Source: Azospirillum oryzae
Lineage (GTDB): Bacteria; Pseudomonadota; Alphaproteobacteria; Azospirillales; Azospirillaceae
Reading direction: 5' to 3'
DNA length: 64,000 nt
Assembly (NCBI RefSeq): GCF_008364795.1
Contig: NZ_VTTM01000007.1
Span: forward strand, 124,001-188,000
The position numbers and the translations under genes were made by a program. Below, one piece after another: positions 35,710-44,163 of the stretch; position 1 is the stretch's first letter; the number at the start of each line of letters is the position of its first letter. The notes beneath the pieces are model-generated. The model saw only the letters and a list, made by a program, of their open reading frames with translations. It was not told the DNA's origin and made no database searches.

Positions 35710-37176
35710 ATGCCGTTTCACCGCAGCACAAAGATCGTCGCCACGCTGGGTCCCGCCAGTTCGTCGGAAAGCCAGATCACGGCCCTGGCCCGGGCGGGCG
35801 TGAACGTCTTCCGTCTGAACGCCAGCCACGGCACCCAGGCCGAACATGCGGAGCGTTACGCCCGCATCCGCGCCGCCGAAAAGACGCTGGGCCGGCCGAT
35901 CGGCGTCCTGCTCGACCTCCAGGGGCCGAAGCTGCGGGTTGGGACCTTTGGGTCCGGACCGGTGGATCTCGCCATCGGCGACCGCTTCCGCCTGGACCTC
36001 GACCGCACGGCGGGCGACAGCCGCCGTGTCTGCCTGCCTCACCCGGAGGTATTCGCCAGCCTCGAACCCGGCCTCGACCTGCTGCTGAACGACGGGCGCA
36101 TCCGGCTGCGCGTGCTGGATTGCGGCGCCGACTTCGCCGAGACGGAGGTTGTGGCCGGCGGCACCCTGTCCGACCGCAAGGGCGTCAATGTGCCGGGCGC
36201 GGCGCTGGCCCTGAGCGCCCTGTCGGAGAAGGACCGCAGCGACCTCGCCTTCGGTCTCGACCTGGGGGTGGACTGGATCGGCCTCAGCTTCGTCCAGCGT
36301 CCGGAGGACATCCTGGAGGCCCGCGAGCTGATCGGCAACCGCGCCCATGTGATGACCAAGATCGAGAAGCCGGCCGCCCTGCCGACGCTGGACCGGATCA
36401 TCGAGCTGTCCGACGCGGTGATGGTCGCGCGCGGCGACCTGGGCGTGGAACTGCCGCCGGAAGACGTGCCGGCTCTGCAGAAGAAGATGATCCGGCTCAG
36501 CCGCGCCATGGGCAAGCCGGTGATCGTCGCCACCCAGATGCTGGAATCCATGGTGTCGGAGCCGACCCCGACCCGCGCCGAGGCCTCCGACGTCGCCAAC
36601 GCCGTCTATGACGGGGCCGACGCGGTGATGCTGAGCGCCGAATCCGCCTCCGGCCGCTATCCGGTCGAGGCGGTGGCGATGATGGAGCGCATCGTCAGGC
36701 GGGTGGAGGGCGACCCGCTCTATCGCCGCATCATGGACGCCGACCATCCCAACCCGGAGGCGACCGCCCCCGACGCGCTGACCGCCGCGGCGCGACAGGT
36801 GGCGGAAACCATCAGCGCCGCCGCCATCGTCACCTACACCACCACCGGATCGACCACGCTGCGCGCGTCGCGCGAACGGCCGGGTGTGCCGATCCTCGGC
36901 CTCAGCGCCAACCACGCGACGGCGCGTCGGCTGTCGCTGGCCTGGGGTGTCCATGCCGTGCTGACCGACGACGTGGCGAATTTCTCGGAGATGGTCGGGC
37001 GGGCGCTGACCGCGGCGGCGGAAACCGGCATCGGCAGCTCCGGCCAGTCGCTGGTGGTCACTGCGGGCGTGCCGTTCGGGACGCCGGGCAAGACGAATTC
37101 CTTGCGGGTGGTGACCATCGACGGCGACGACGCGCCGAAGGTGGAGACGGCGCAGAGAGAGGCGGTGACGGTCTGA
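35710..37176 (+). CDS. pyk: pyruvate kinase
   Basis: Converts PEP and ADP to pyruvate and ATP. 488 residues starting MPFHRSTKIVATLGPASS. Motifs: VFRLNASHGT (substrate loop), LLDLQGPKLRVG, MTKIEKPAALPTLD (catalytic Lys), VMVARGDLGVELPPEDVP and IVATQMLESMVSEPTPTRAE. The C-terminal allosteric domain is present (AAAIVTYTTTGSTTLRAS). It is the last step for carbon entering via Gcl and glycerate. No operon partner; the GntR gene converges 32 bases away. Confidence 0.96.
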   Translation: MPFHRSTKIVATLGPASSSESQITALARAGVNVFRLNASHGTQAEHAERYARIRAAEKTLGRPIGVLLDLQGPKLRVGTFGSGPVDLAIGDRFRLDLDRTAGDSRRVCLPHPEVFASLEPGLDLLLNDGRIRLRVLDCGADFAETEVVAGGTLSDRKGVNVPGAALALSALSEKDRSDLAFGLDLGVDWIGLSFVQRPEDILEARELIGNRAHVMTKIEKPAALPTLDRIIELSDAVMVARGDLGVELPPEDVPALQKKMIRLSRAMGKPVIVATQMLESMVSEPTPTRAEASDVANAVYDGADAVMLSAESASGRYPVEAVAMMERIVRRVEGDPLYRRIMDADHPNPEATAPDALTAAARQVAETISAAAIVTYTTTGSTTLRASRERPGVPILGLSANHATARRLSLAWGVHAVLTDDVANFSEMVGRALTAAAETGIGSSGQSLVVTAGVPFGTPGKTNSLRVVTIDGDDAPKVETAQREAVTV

Positions 37177-37208
37177 GGTGGGGGGCTAACGCCCCCCTGA
37201 CCGCGCGA

Positions 37209-37898
37209 TCACTCCAGGAAGTCGCAATGCTTTTCCACATGCGCGGCAAGACCCATGGTGTGCTCGCGCACCAGCCGTTCGGCGAGGTCGGCGTTGCGCT
37301 CTTCCAGGGCCTTGATGATGGCGCGGTGGTCGTGGATGGAGCGTTCGGCCCGGTCCTCCTGGCCGATGGTCAGCTTGCGGATCGCCCGCATGTGGATGAA
37401 CAGGTTGTCGGTGACGTCCTGGATCAGCTTCGACCCGCTCAGCTGGATGATGCTCTTGTGGAAGGCGATGTTGGCGTCGGAATATTCGCTGACATGGTCC
37501 TTCGGGCTGCGCTGCTCGAAACTGCCGAACAGGTCCCACAGCTTGTGGATCTCCTCCGCCGGGGCATGTTCGGCGGCCATGCGGGCGGCCATGCTTTCCA
37601 GCGCCGCCCAGACCTGGATCATCTCGATGATCTCGGTCTTGGTCTTGCGGACGACGAAGATGCCGCGGCGCGGTTGCAGGCGGATGAAGCCCTCCTGCTC
37701 CAGCAGGGTCAGCGCCTCGCGGATCGGGGTGCGGCTGACGCCGAGCTTGTCGCTGAGCTGCCGTTCGTCCAGCCGGATCTCTCGGTCATGGTCGTAGATG
37801 TCCATCTCCGTGATCGCCTGCTTCAGCGCGTGGTAGACCTGACTGCGGAAGGTGGTTCCGGTGTCGAGGGGCTGGACGTTGAGAGCGGGAAAGGTCAT
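37209..37898 (-). CDS. GntR-family (FCD) regulator, second copy
   Basis: A 229-residue paralogue of the regulator at 13059-13751, with roughly half of residues shared by eye. HTH: LSDKLGVSRTPIREALTLLE; the wing LQPRRGIFVVRKTKTE is nearly the same in both. FCD domain metal His: AFHKSIIQ and SIHDHRAII. The start MTFPALNVQPLDTGTTFRSQ is clean. Its promoter has GCATCTGGTAT, the left half of the shared operator, with the palindrome degraded, so it may be controlled differently. Ends 32 bases from pyk (convergent). Confidence 0.92.
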   Translation of the reverse strand: MTFPALNVQPLDTGTTFRSQVYHALKQAITEMDIYDHDREIRLDERQLSDKLGVSRTPIREALTLLEQEGFIRLQPRRGIFVVRKTKTEIIEMIQVWAALESMAARMAAEHAPAEEIHKLWDLFGSFEQRSPKDHVSEYSDANIAFHKSIIQLSGSKLIQDVTDNLFIHMRAIRKLTIGQEDRAERSIHDHRAIIKALEERNADLAERLVREHTMGLAAHVEKHCDFLE

Positions 37899-37983
37899 GG
37901 AGTGGATGTCCTCATGTCTCGCCGGCGGTCGCGGCGCACCCGGTAAGCCCTAGCATGGTTACGCATTAGGCTTCCGGCATTTT

Positions 37984-38004
37984 CGTATCCTACATACCAG
38001 ATGC
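37984..38004 (-). promoter_or_regulatory. operator-like element before second gntR
   Basis: Reads GCATCTGGTATGTAGGATAC towards gntR. The first 11 bases match the oxlT and gntR-oxc-frc elements; the rest has GTAT-N5-ATAC instead of the compact GTATAC. 85 bases from the start codon. Confidence 0.5.
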
Positions 38005-38054
38005 ATGCAAGCCGTTGAAATATCCAGGGCGACCGGCGTGGAACGCGCCAGAGG

Positions 38055-38699
38055 TCAACCGGAGGACGGCAAGGCTGCGTTGTTGGGCTCCAGCGCTGCC
38101 AGCAGCGGCGCCAGCGCTTGCGGGTCGCGCATCGCCAGCCCCATCACCGCCACGCCCGCGGCCCCGGCAGCCCGGCATTCGGCCACCCTGCCGGCGTGGT
38201 CGATGCCGCCCAGCCCGATCACCGGCACGCCCAGTTCTACCCACCGCCGCAGCCCCGCCGCACCCAGACAGGGTCCGTAGCCCGGCTTGCTGGCGGACGG
38301 GAAGATCGGCGACAGCGTCACGTAATCAGCCCGCCCCCCGCCCCGCTCCATCGCCTCGGCACCGTCCGAGTCGTGGAGTGACACCCCGATCAGCGCCCCT
38401 GGCCCCAGCAGCGCACGCGCCGCCGCCGGATCGCCGCCGGACGGCAGATGCACCCCATCCGCCCCGGCCGCCGCCGCCAGCGCCGGGTCGCCATGCAGGG
38501 TGACGCAGGCCCCCCACCGACGGGCGCGTACCATCAATGCGCGAGCCAGCTCCACCCGCTCGGCATCGGGCAGATCCTTGTCCCGCAACGACAGCCAGCG
38601 CACGCCGCAGGCGAACAGGCGTTCCGCCACCTGCGGCAACGGCCGCTCGGCCAGACGGCGGTCGGTGATGACCAGCAGCGGCGGGTCGGGCAACGGCAT
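38055..38699 (-). CDS. thiE: thiamine-phosphate synthase-like (ThiE/TenI) protein
   Basis: A 214-residue TIM-barrel protein of the ThiE/TenI group. Motifs: LLVITDRRL, GVRWLSLRDKDL, VTLHGDPALAAAAGADGVHL, YVTLSPIFPSASKPGYGP and VIGLGGIDHAGR (phosphate site). ThiE joins the pyrimidine and thiazole parts of thiamine. Several positions (GVHLPSGG rather than the usual GVHLGQ) fit the TenI-like subset, so activity is not certain. Both Oxc and Gcl need thiamine diphosphate, which gives the neighbourhood some sense. No TPP riboswitch is recognisable upstream. Confidence 0.82.
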   Translation of the reverse strand: MPLPDPPLLVITDRRLAERPLPQVAERLFACGVRWLSLRDKDLPDAERVELARALMVRARRWGACVTLHGDPALAAAAGADGVHLPSGGDPAAARALLGPGALIGVSLHDSDGAEAMERGGGRADYVTLSPIFPSASKPGYGPCLGAAGLRRWVELGVPVIGLGGIDHAGRVAECRAAGAAGVAVMGLAMRDPQALAPLLAALEPNNAALPSSG

Positions 38700-39072
38700 A
38701 GGACGGCTTCCTCCTGTTCGACCGAGCTTTATCGCAATGACGTAGTGCTTTCGGCCAGCCGCGAACCGCCGCTTTTTCCGGATCGCGGAATTCCAGCGGA
38801 TTCACATGGACAATTCGCATGCATGTCACTGCGTCGGCAAATGGTTCGTATTGACATAGTCAGTCAAACTGATGATCGTGAAGGCGGGCATGGGGCATTT
38901 GGCATGCCAGCAACCACAAGTTGGTGGTGGGAGGTTCCATCCCACGGCCTTTTTCGGACCGGACACCAGAAATCAAGAACAGGGACGAAAATACAGGTCC
39001 GGACATCCGAATAGAAGATGTCGAACAGAAGACGCCGTTCAGAACATGTCGGGTGCATTGGGGAGGAAGGAC
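38700..39072. other. 373-bp control region before second oxlT
   Basis: No protein gene is supported. A TTGACA hexamer lies at 38851-38856 and the palindrome TGGCATGCCA at 38900-38909, 164 bases before oxlT. The frame stays open upstream of the antiporter start, but that stretch has no homologous N-terminus. Confidence 0.55.
38900..38909 (+). promoter_or_regulatory. palindrome TGGCATGCCA before second oxlT
   Basis: Perfect 10-base palindrome, two symmetric changes from TGGTATACCA. Position and context match the other oxalate promoters, though the flanks are different. Confidence 0.45.
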
Positions 39073-40380
39073 ATGGTGCGTGAGACGCACGGCAAAACGG
39101 CCCGGGTCGCACCCTGGGGCGGGCGCTGGATGCAGCTGGCCATCGGCATCGTCTGCATGTCGATGATCGCCAACCTGCAATATGGCTGGACCCTGTTCGT
39201 CGAGCCGATCGACGACAAGCATGGCTGGGGCCGCACGGCGATCCAGGTGGCCTTCACCATCTTCATCGTCACCGAAACCTGGCTGGTGCCGGTGGAGGGC
39301 TGGTTCGTCGACAAATTCGGTCCGCGCATCGTCGTGCTGGTGGGCGGCGCGCTGTGCGCCCTGTCCTGGGCGCTGAACGCGGTGGCGGATTCGCTGGCGT
39401 TGCTCTATCTGGCGGCGGTGATCGGGGGCATTGGCGCCGGCGGCGTCTATGGCACCTGTGTCGGCAATGCGCTGAAATGGTTCCCCGACCGCCGCGGGCT
39501 GGCCGCCGGCCTGACCGCAGCCGGCTTCGGTGCCGGTTCCGCCCTGACGGTCGTGCCGATCGCCACCATGATCGAGACCTCCGGCTTCGAGACCACCTTC
39601 ATGACCTTCGGGCTGGGCCAGGGGCTGGTGATCCTGGTGCTGGCCTGCTTCATGACCGACCCGCCGAAAATGGGATACGGCCAGAGCCGCGGCACGGCCG
39701 CCCCGCAGCGCCGCCACTATGCCCCGCAGGAGATGCTGCGCACCCCCGTCTTCTGGATCATGTACGGCATGTTCACCATGGTCGCCGCAGGCGGCCTGAT
39801 GGTGACGGCCCAGCTCGGCCCCATCGCCGCCGACATGGGTCTGGTCGACGCGCCGGTCAGCATCCTGGGCCTGACCCTGCCGGCCCTGACCTTCGCCCTG
39901 TCCATCGACCGGGTGATGAACGGCATCACGCGGCCCTTCTTCGGCTGGGTGTCCGACCATATCGGGCGCGAGAACACCATGTTCATCGCCTTCACCATCG
40001 AGGCGGTCGGGGTGATGGCGCTCAGCGCCTATGGTGCCGATCCGGTGGCGTTCGTCATCCTGACCGGGCTGGTCTTCTTCGCCTGGGGCGAGATCTTCAG
40101 CCTGTTCCCGGCCTGCTGCGGCGACACCTTCGGCTCGCGTTTCGCCGCGACCAACGCCGGCATGCTCTACACCGCCAAGGGCGTGGCGGCCCTGCTGGTC
40201 CCCGTCGGCAACCTGATGGTGGAAGCGACCGGCAGCTGGCAGACCGTCTTCTACAGCGTCGCCATCGTCAACGCGCTGGCCGCCTTCCTCGCCCTGTTCG
40301 TCCTGAAGCCGCTGCGCGCCCGCTATGTCGCGGCGGCCAGCAGCACCGCCCCGCGCCTGACCACCCGGCTGGCCGACTGA
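39073..40380 (+). CDS. oxlT: oxalate:formate antiporter (second copy)
   Basis: A 435-residue MFS antiporter closely similar over its whole length to the copy at 27838-29145 (for example MQLAIGIVCMSMIANLQYGW, RPFFGWVSDHIGREN, GMLYTAKGVAALLVP). The start MVRETHGKTARVAPWGG is chosen from the GGGAGGAAGG just upstream. Helix 11 Lys is kept. Differences cluster in the termini and the middle loop. Two antiporters may serve different affinities or directions. The stop codon is inside a 13-base tandem duplication. Confidence 0.94.
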   Translation: MVRETHGKTARVAPWGGRWMQLAIGIVCMSMIANLQYGWTLFVEPIDDKHGWGRTAIQVAFTIFIVTETWLVPVEGWFVDKFGPRIVVLVGGALCALSWALNAVADSLALLYLAAVIGGIGAGGVYGTCVGNALKWFPDRRGLAAGLTAAGFGAGSALTVVPIATMIETSGFETTFMTFGLGQGLVILVLACFMTDPPKMGYGQSRGTAAPQRRHYAPQEMLRTPVFWIMYGMFTMVAAGGLMVTAQLGPIAADMGLVDAPVSILGLTLPALTFALSIDRVMNGITRPFFGWVSDHIGRENTMFIAFTIEAVGVMALSAYGADPVAFVILTGLVFFAWGEIFSLFPACCGDTFGSRFAATNAGMLYTAKGVAALLVPVGNLMVEATGSWQTVFYSVAIVNALAAFLALFVLKPLRARYVAAASSTAPRLTTRLAD

Positions 40381-40403
40381 CCTCGTCCAATGACCTCGTC
40401 CAA
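40378..40403. repeat. 13-bp tandem duplication over the oxlT stop
   Basis: TGACCTCGTCCAA occurs twice without a gap, the first copy containing the antiporter's TGA. Probably a replication slip with no effect on the protein. Confidence 0.9.
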
Positions 40404-40432
40404 GGTAGGCCGGCAGCGCTGCCGGCCCTACC
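40404..40432. terminator. GC hairpin between oxlT and fliL
   Basis: GTAGGCCGGCAGC / GCTGCCGGCCCTAC with one bulge. It covers the fliL stop codon and lies 24 bases after oxlT; no T-run on the plus side, so efficiency is doubtful. Confidence 0.5.
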
Positions 40433-40883
40433 TGACCACCATGCGGTCCAGCAGGATCTCCTTTACCCGCACGCCGCGCAGTTCGCGGTCGAGCACGCCG
40501 GCGATGGTGCTCTTCATCAGCTTCGCCCCGTCGGCGCCGGTCAGCTGCTGCGGGTCGATCTGGCGCATACGGTCGGACAGACGGTCGGTGATGCGGGGGA
40601 CATAGGGGTCGGCGACCTTGCCGTCCACCGACGGATCGATCTCCAGCAGGACCTTCACATCCACCATCCGGGCATCGCCGCCGCCAAGACTGAAGGTCAT
40701 CATCGGCAGGGCGGCGTATTTCTTGTCGGGACCTGTCTGCGCCTGCGGGGCCGGAGCCCGGTTGCGGCCGGCGATCATCGCGCCGCCCGCACCCAGCGCC
40801 GCCAGCGTCAGCAGGAGGCCGGTCAGAACGAGCGGCATCAGGGAAACCGTTTCCCCCTGCCGGTTGCGACGAACGAGCCGCAA
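40428..40883 (-). CDS. fliL: flagellar basal-body protein FliL
   Basis: A 151-residue inner-membrane protein that associates with the flagellar motor stators. One N-terminal helix (SLMPLVLTGLLLTLAALGAG) then a periplasmic domain: YAALPMMTFSLGGGDARMVD, VKVLLEIDPSVDGKVADPYV and the C-terminal ELRGVRVKEILLDRMVVR typical of FliL (VxxVYFTxFVVQ in others). It stands alone rather than next to fliM/fliN, and fliN lies 11 kb away, also alone. Confidence 0.85.
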   Translation of the reverse strand: MRLVRRNRQGETVSLMPLVLTGLLLTLAALGAGGAMIAGRNRAPAPQAQTGPDKKYAALPMMTFSLGGGDARMVDVKVLLEIDPSVDGKVADPYVPRITDRLSDRMRQIDPQQLTGADGAKLMKSTIAGVLDRELRGVRVKEILLDRMVVR

Positions 40884-41033
40884 GATCGCCTTTCCGCCCC
40901 CATCGCGGGGGTCCGATTCCCATCGGGACCATGCCCGACGAAAATCATGTTAGGCGCGCAACAAATTCCGGTCAAATGCCATTGGATGCCCCATCCAATG
41001 CCAGTGGGCCGGCGGCGCTCATTCCCCTGTATG

Positions 41034-41915
41034 TCAACCGGCGGGAATCACCGGCACATTGTCGATCAGGCGGGCCTTGCCCATCCAGGCGGCGGCCAGC
41101 AGGCGGGCGGGACGGGTGACGGCGGTCACCGGCTCCAACGTTTCGGCATCGCGCAGTTCGACATAGTCGATGGTGCCGAACCCAGCCTCGGCGATGCGGC
41201 CACGGATACCGGTCAGGGCGCCGTCGGGTTCCGCCCCCCGCGCCAGCGCCTCTGCCGCCGCGGTCAGCGCCCGGTGCAGTTCGGGCGCGCGGGCGCGCTC
41301 GTCGGCGCTGAGATAGGCGTTGCGCGACGACATGGCGAGCCCGTCCGCCTCACGCACCGTCGGCAGCCCTTCGACCCGGACCGGAATGTCGAGGTCGCGG
41401 GTGAAGCGGCGGATCACCATCAGCTGCTGGTAATCCTTCTCGCCGAACACCGCGACGTCGGGCAGGGCCTGCAGGAACAGCTTGGTCACCACCAGCGCGA
41501 CGCCGCCGAACATCTGCGGCCGGAAGGCGCCGCACAGCCCCTCCGCCGGGCCGCCGACTGAAATAGCAGTGGCGAAGCCCTCCGGATACATGGCGCGCAC
41601 GGTCGGCGCATAGAGCGCGTGGCAGCCGGCCGAGGCCAACTTGGCGGAATCGCCGCTCTCGTCGCGGGGATAGCGGTCGAAATCCTCGTGCGGGGCGAAC
41701 TGGGTCGGGTTGACGAAGACGCTGGCGACCACCCGGTCGGCCAGTTCGCGACCGCGCCGCACCAGGCCCAGATGCCCGTCATGCAGCGCCCCCATGGTCG
41801 GCACCAGCGCGACGGTCAGCCCCTCCCGCCGCCAGGCCGCAACCTGGGCTCTCAGGTCCTCCACCGTCCTCAGGATCGGCAGCGGACTGGAGGTCTGGGG
41901 AGTGGTCGGCGTCAT
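41034..41915 (-). CDS. panC: pantoate-beta-alanine ligase
   Basis: Makes pantothenate from pantoate, beta-alanine and ATP. 293 residues from MTPTTPQTSSPLP, with AAGGA upstream; a GTG six codons earlier is less likely. Nucleotidyltransferase motifs: LVPTMGALHDGHLGLVRRGR (the HIGH-like site), VFVNPTQFAPHEDFDRYPR, GAFRPQMFGGVALVVTKLF, VFGEKDYQQL and LAMSSRNAYLS. panB is not adjacent. It shows no sign of belonging to the oxalate regulon, so it gives no support for the PanE-like gene being biosynthetic. Confidence 0.96.
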   Translation of the reverse strand: MTPTTPQTSSPLPILRTVEDLRAQVAAWRREGLTVALVPTMGALHDGHLGLVRRGRELADRVVASVFVNPTQFAPHEDFDRYPRDESGDSAKLASAGCHALYAPTVRAMYPEGFATAISVGGPAEGLCGAFRPQMFGGVALVVTKLFLQALPDVAVFGEKDYQQLMVIRRFTRDLDIPVRVEGLPTVREADGLAMSSRNAYLSADERARAPELHRALTAAAEALARGAEPDGALTGIRGRIAEAGFGTIDYVELRDAETLEPVTAVTRPARLLAAAWMGKARLIDNVPVIPAG

Positions 41916-41933
41916 GGCGTCGGTCCTTGGCAC

Positions 41934-41967
41934 AGCGAGATCGGGGGCGCAGCAAGATCGGGGGCGC
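41934..41967. repeat. 17-bp tandem repeat upstream of panC
   Basis: AGCGAGATCGGGGGCGC followed directly by AGCAAGATCGGGGGCGC, one mismatch, with a third degenerate start (AGCGAAACCGGG). In the panC leader; probably slippage. Confidence 0.8.
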
Positions 41968-42113
41968 AGCGAAACCGGGCGCTGGATAACCCGACGGACC
42001 GTTCCTGTCCAGAAAAGCTTTCCGCAGGACAGACTGTTGCCGGACCCTGAAGGTTCAGCATCCGCAGCGGGGCAGGCTGTGCCCCGCCGCGGAATTTGAT
42101 CAGCGCTTGGCCA

Positions 42114-42278
42114 TCAGCGCTTAATCGTGATGCCGACCAGATAGGCCAGATTGGCCCAGGCCAGCAGCGTGGCCAGCAGGGCGGTGAAGGACGGGACGAA
42201 GACCACCGAACCGATGATGACGGCGAGCACGGCGACCAGCAGGCCGAGGGAGAGCAAAGCGATACGGGTATCGTCCAT
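42114..42278 (-). CDS. small two-helix membrane protein, 54 aa
   Basis: A short gene with GGAAAG eight bases before ATG. The 54-residue product starts MDDTRIALLSLGLLVAVLAV. It has two hydrophobic segments (about residues 7-28 and 32-50) separated by VPS, and ends TIKR, so both termini probably face the same side. Almost entirely hydrophobic, with codon use typical of the genome. It lies between panC and tRNA-Val, both on the same strand. A perfect AT-rich inverted repeat lies about 100 bases upstream. Family not recognised. Confidence 0.65.
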   Translation of the reverse strand: MDDTRIALLSLGLLVAVLAVIIGSVVFVPSFTALLATLLAWANLAYLVGITIKR

Positions 42279-42376
42279 CTGATTGGCTTTCCGAAGCGGG
42301 TGACAGGGATGGCCCCCCTAATACCGCATTGCAGCGCGAAGAGGGCTGATCTGCGTCAATCGACCGCGATTCGCCA

Positions 42377-42397
42377 ATCATATAAGCGTTATATGAT
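42377..42397. promoter_or_regulatory. inverted repeat ATCATATAA-GCG-TTATATGAT
   Basis: Perfect 9-base arms around GCG, strongly AT-rich against a GC-rich background. It lies 99 bases upstream of the 54-aa membrane gene and 80 bases beyond tRNA-Val. Probable operator of the small gene; it may also contain its -10 region. Confidence 0.5.
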
Positions 42398-42439
42398 ACA
42401 CGTTTTTCACGCGTCCCAAGGCCGCCGATGCCGGAAAGC

Positions 42440-42473
42440 AAAAAGGCCTCGGACGTTCGTCCGAAGCCTTTTT
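42440..42473 (-). terminator. terminator of tRNA-Val
   Basis: 15-base stem (AAAAAGGCCTCGGAC / GTCCGAAGCCTTTTT, one mismatch) and a GTTC loop, directly after the tRNA on the minus strand with a T-run. Confidence 0.9.
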
Positions 42474-42477
42474 GTGA

Positions 42478-42552
42478 TGGTGGGCGCGACAGGGATTGAA
42501 CCTGTGACCCTTCGCGTGTGAAGCGAATGCTCTCCCGCTGAGCTACGCGCCC
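42478..42552 (-). tRNA. tRNA-Val(CAC)
   Basis: A 75-base tRNA with encoded CCA. Acceptor GGGCGCG pairs with CGCGCCC, the D arm is GCTCAGCGGGAGAGC, the anticodon stem TTCGC/GCGAA encloses loop TTCACAC (anticodon CAC, valine), and the T arm has GGTTCAATCCC-type loop. All four arms close. Followed by its own terminator. Confidence 0.96.
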
Positions 42553-42714
42553 GAACCTTGAAACTCTTTACCGAAACTCTTGTGCGTCGCGACCGTTTTT
42601 CGTCGGCCCCGCCGCTGCGGTGGGCGGGTTTCTACGGCCTTCCCCACCGGGTGTCAAGCACCAGATTCATCCCCATCTTAAAAAAGATCAGCCGACCGCA
42701 GGAGCCCCCGGACC

Positions 42715-43596
42715 GTGCCCCAGCCCAGCCCCCGCCGCCTTCCCAATCCTGCCCGGGCAGCCCTGATGGCGGCCGGCTTGTCCCTTGCTCTGCTCCCCCT
42801 CGCCACCGCCATGGCGTCGGCGGAGCCGGTGAAGGCGACCTACCGTGTCTTCGTCGGCGGCATCACCGCGCTCGACGTGGAAGCAATGCTGGAGGTGACC
42901 GGCGACCGCTACCGGATCGAGGTGTCGGCGGTCACCGGCGGCACCATCGGCCGGTTGTTCAGCTGGCGCACGGATTCGCTGACCGACGGCTATGTCCGCG
43001 GCGGCGACCTGCGGCCGGCCAACCACCACCAGACCAGCCAGCTTCGCGGCGAGCCGCGCAACGTCACTCTGACCTACGGGCCCCAGGGCGATGTCGCCGC
43101 CAGCGTCTCGCCGCCACCGGAGAAGGACGACCGCGAACCGGTGCCGCCGGCACTGCAGCGCGGCACGCTGGACCCGCTGAGCGCCGTGCTGGACCTGCTG
43201 TTCGCGGTGGGGGCGAGCCAAGGTTGCGACCGGTCGCTGCCGGTGTTCGACGGACGCCGCCGCTACGACATGGTGTTCAGCGAGGTGGGGCGGCGCATCG
43301 TCGACCCGTCACGCTACTCGGTCTTCGCCGGCGTGGCCCAGCAATGCCGGGTGACCTACAAGCCGGTGGCCGGCTATGCCCGGTCATCACCGGCAGGCCG
43401 CTTTTGGCAGCGCAGCGATCCGGCGGACAGGCCCCCCGTCGATCTGTGGCTGGCCCCTGTCGCCGCCGGCTATCCGCCCCTGCCGGTGCGGCTGGAGACG
43501 GACAGCGATTTCGGCAGCGTGGTGGTCCACCTGACCGCCGTCACGCCGCCAGCGGCAGACCGACAGATCGGGGCGATGCGGCCGCCGGCCCGCTGA
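42715..43596 (+). CDS. secreted DUF3108-type protein
   Basis: A 293-residue exported protein. The GTG start has AGGAG about ten bases before it. Signal peptide: AALMAAGLSLALLPLATAMA, cut before SAEPVKATYRV. The mature part has the repeated beta-strand pattern of DUF3108 (VFVGGITALDVEAMLEVTGD; FSWRTDSLTDGYVRGGDLRP; RRYDMVFSEVG), and two Cys (QGCDRS and QQCRVT) that may bond. Related proteins are envelope proteins of unknown role. The 3' end overlaps the small convergent gene at 43541-43804 by 56 bases. Confidence 0.82.
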   Translation: MPQPSPRRLPNPARAALMAAGLSLALLPLATAMASAEPVKATYRVFVGGITALDVEAMLEVTGDRYRIEVSAVTGGTIGRLFSWRTDSLTDGYVRGGDLRPANHHQTSQLRGEPRNVTLTYGPQGDVAASVSPPPEKDDREPVPPALQRGTLDPLSAVLDLLFAVGASQGCDRSLPVFDGRRRYDMVFSEVGRRIVDPSRYSVFAGVAQQCRVTYKPVAGYARSSPAGRFWQRSDPADRPPVDLWLAPVAAGYPPLPVRLETDSDFGSVVVHLTAVTPPAADRQIGAMRPPAR

Positions 43597-43804
43597 CCGC
43601 GGCGGCCGGCCGGACACCGGCGGGAGACCGGGTGTCCAGGATCATGTCGGACGGCGTGATGCCGGCCCGCCGCAGAGCCTCCGTCAACGCCGAGACCGAC
43701 GGCCAGAGGATGCGGCCATCGGGTTCCAGCAGCGCACCGTCCAGCAGCGCCGCATAGCCGCCCAGTTTGCCCATATGAACGATCCGAGCCATGCGAGAAA
43801 CCAT
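43541..43804 (-). CDS. hypothetical small protein, 87 aa
   Basis: Not recognised. The start at 43804 has GGAAGGA nine bases upstream. Begins MVSRMARIVHMGKLGGYAAL; the middle (GALLEPDGRILWPSVSALTE) looks folded and the C-terminal 25 residues are Ala/Pro-rich and antisense to the DUF3108 gene. Cytosolic by appearance. May be real, as the first 60 residues are protein-like, but the evidence is modest. Confidence 0.45.
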   Translation of the reverse strand: MVSRMARIVHMGKLGGYAALLDGALLEPDGRILWPSVSALTEALRRAGITPSDMILDTRSPAGVRPAAAVSGPAAASPRSVGLPLAA

Positions 43805-43992
43805 GGTGGAGTTCCTTCCCATCGGCGACCGCCGTGACGCCGGCCGGGCGGCGGCATGGCGCGCCGCCGCCCGACCCGCAACCGGCAGGTTCTTGATTGC
43901 TTGTTGTGCCTGCCGGTTACGGCCAGCGTCAGCAGCAGGATGGTGGCGATGAAGGTCAGCGGACCGACCATCAGGGCATCATCCTGCATCAT
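43684..43992 (-). CDS. possible small membrane protein (start region only convincing)
   Basis: Strong ribosome site GGGGGAGG seven bases before ATG, and the first 28 residues (MMQDDALMVGPLTFIATILL and onwards) form a clean membrane helix. After about residue 35 the frame becomes Arg/Gly/Trp-rich and overlaps the 87-aa gene in another frame. Either a short membrane protein with a degenerate tail, or a start that has lost its natural stop by mutation. Low confidence. Confidence 0.3.
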   Translation of the reverse strand: MMQDDALMVGPLTFIATILLLTLAVTGRHNKQSRTCRLRVGRRRAMPPPGRRHGGRRWEGTPPWFLAWLGSFIWANWAAMRRCWTVRCWNPMAASSGRRSRR

Positions 43993-44163
43993 GGCGCGTC
44001 CTCCCCCGGATCGGCGTCCTATCGCCCGGCGGAGCCGGATCGACCCTAACAGTTTAGGGGCTTTGTCGAGCCGGCACGCGGGTCCTGAGGGATACCCCTG
44101 CTGTCCAAAGGGATAGTATCAGTGTATGCGACCGTCCGTACCGCATCCGGTACCGGCCGCCGC
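43805..44163. other. 359-bp stretch with only a doubtful gene
   Basis: Apart from the doubtful membrane ORF, I see nothing in 43993-44163: no clear promoter, terminator or RNA. gph ends at 44164. Confidence 0.5.

Noticed and set aside
38872..39072. 67-residue N-terminal extension of the second oxlT
   Set aside because: The first copy lacks it, its composition is unlike MFS N-termini, and a strong ribosome site lies directly before the ATG at 39073.
38700..39072. TPP riboswitch near the ThiE-like gene
   Set aside because: The conserved CTGAGA and ACCTGA-type elements are not present in a foldable order upstream of 38699.
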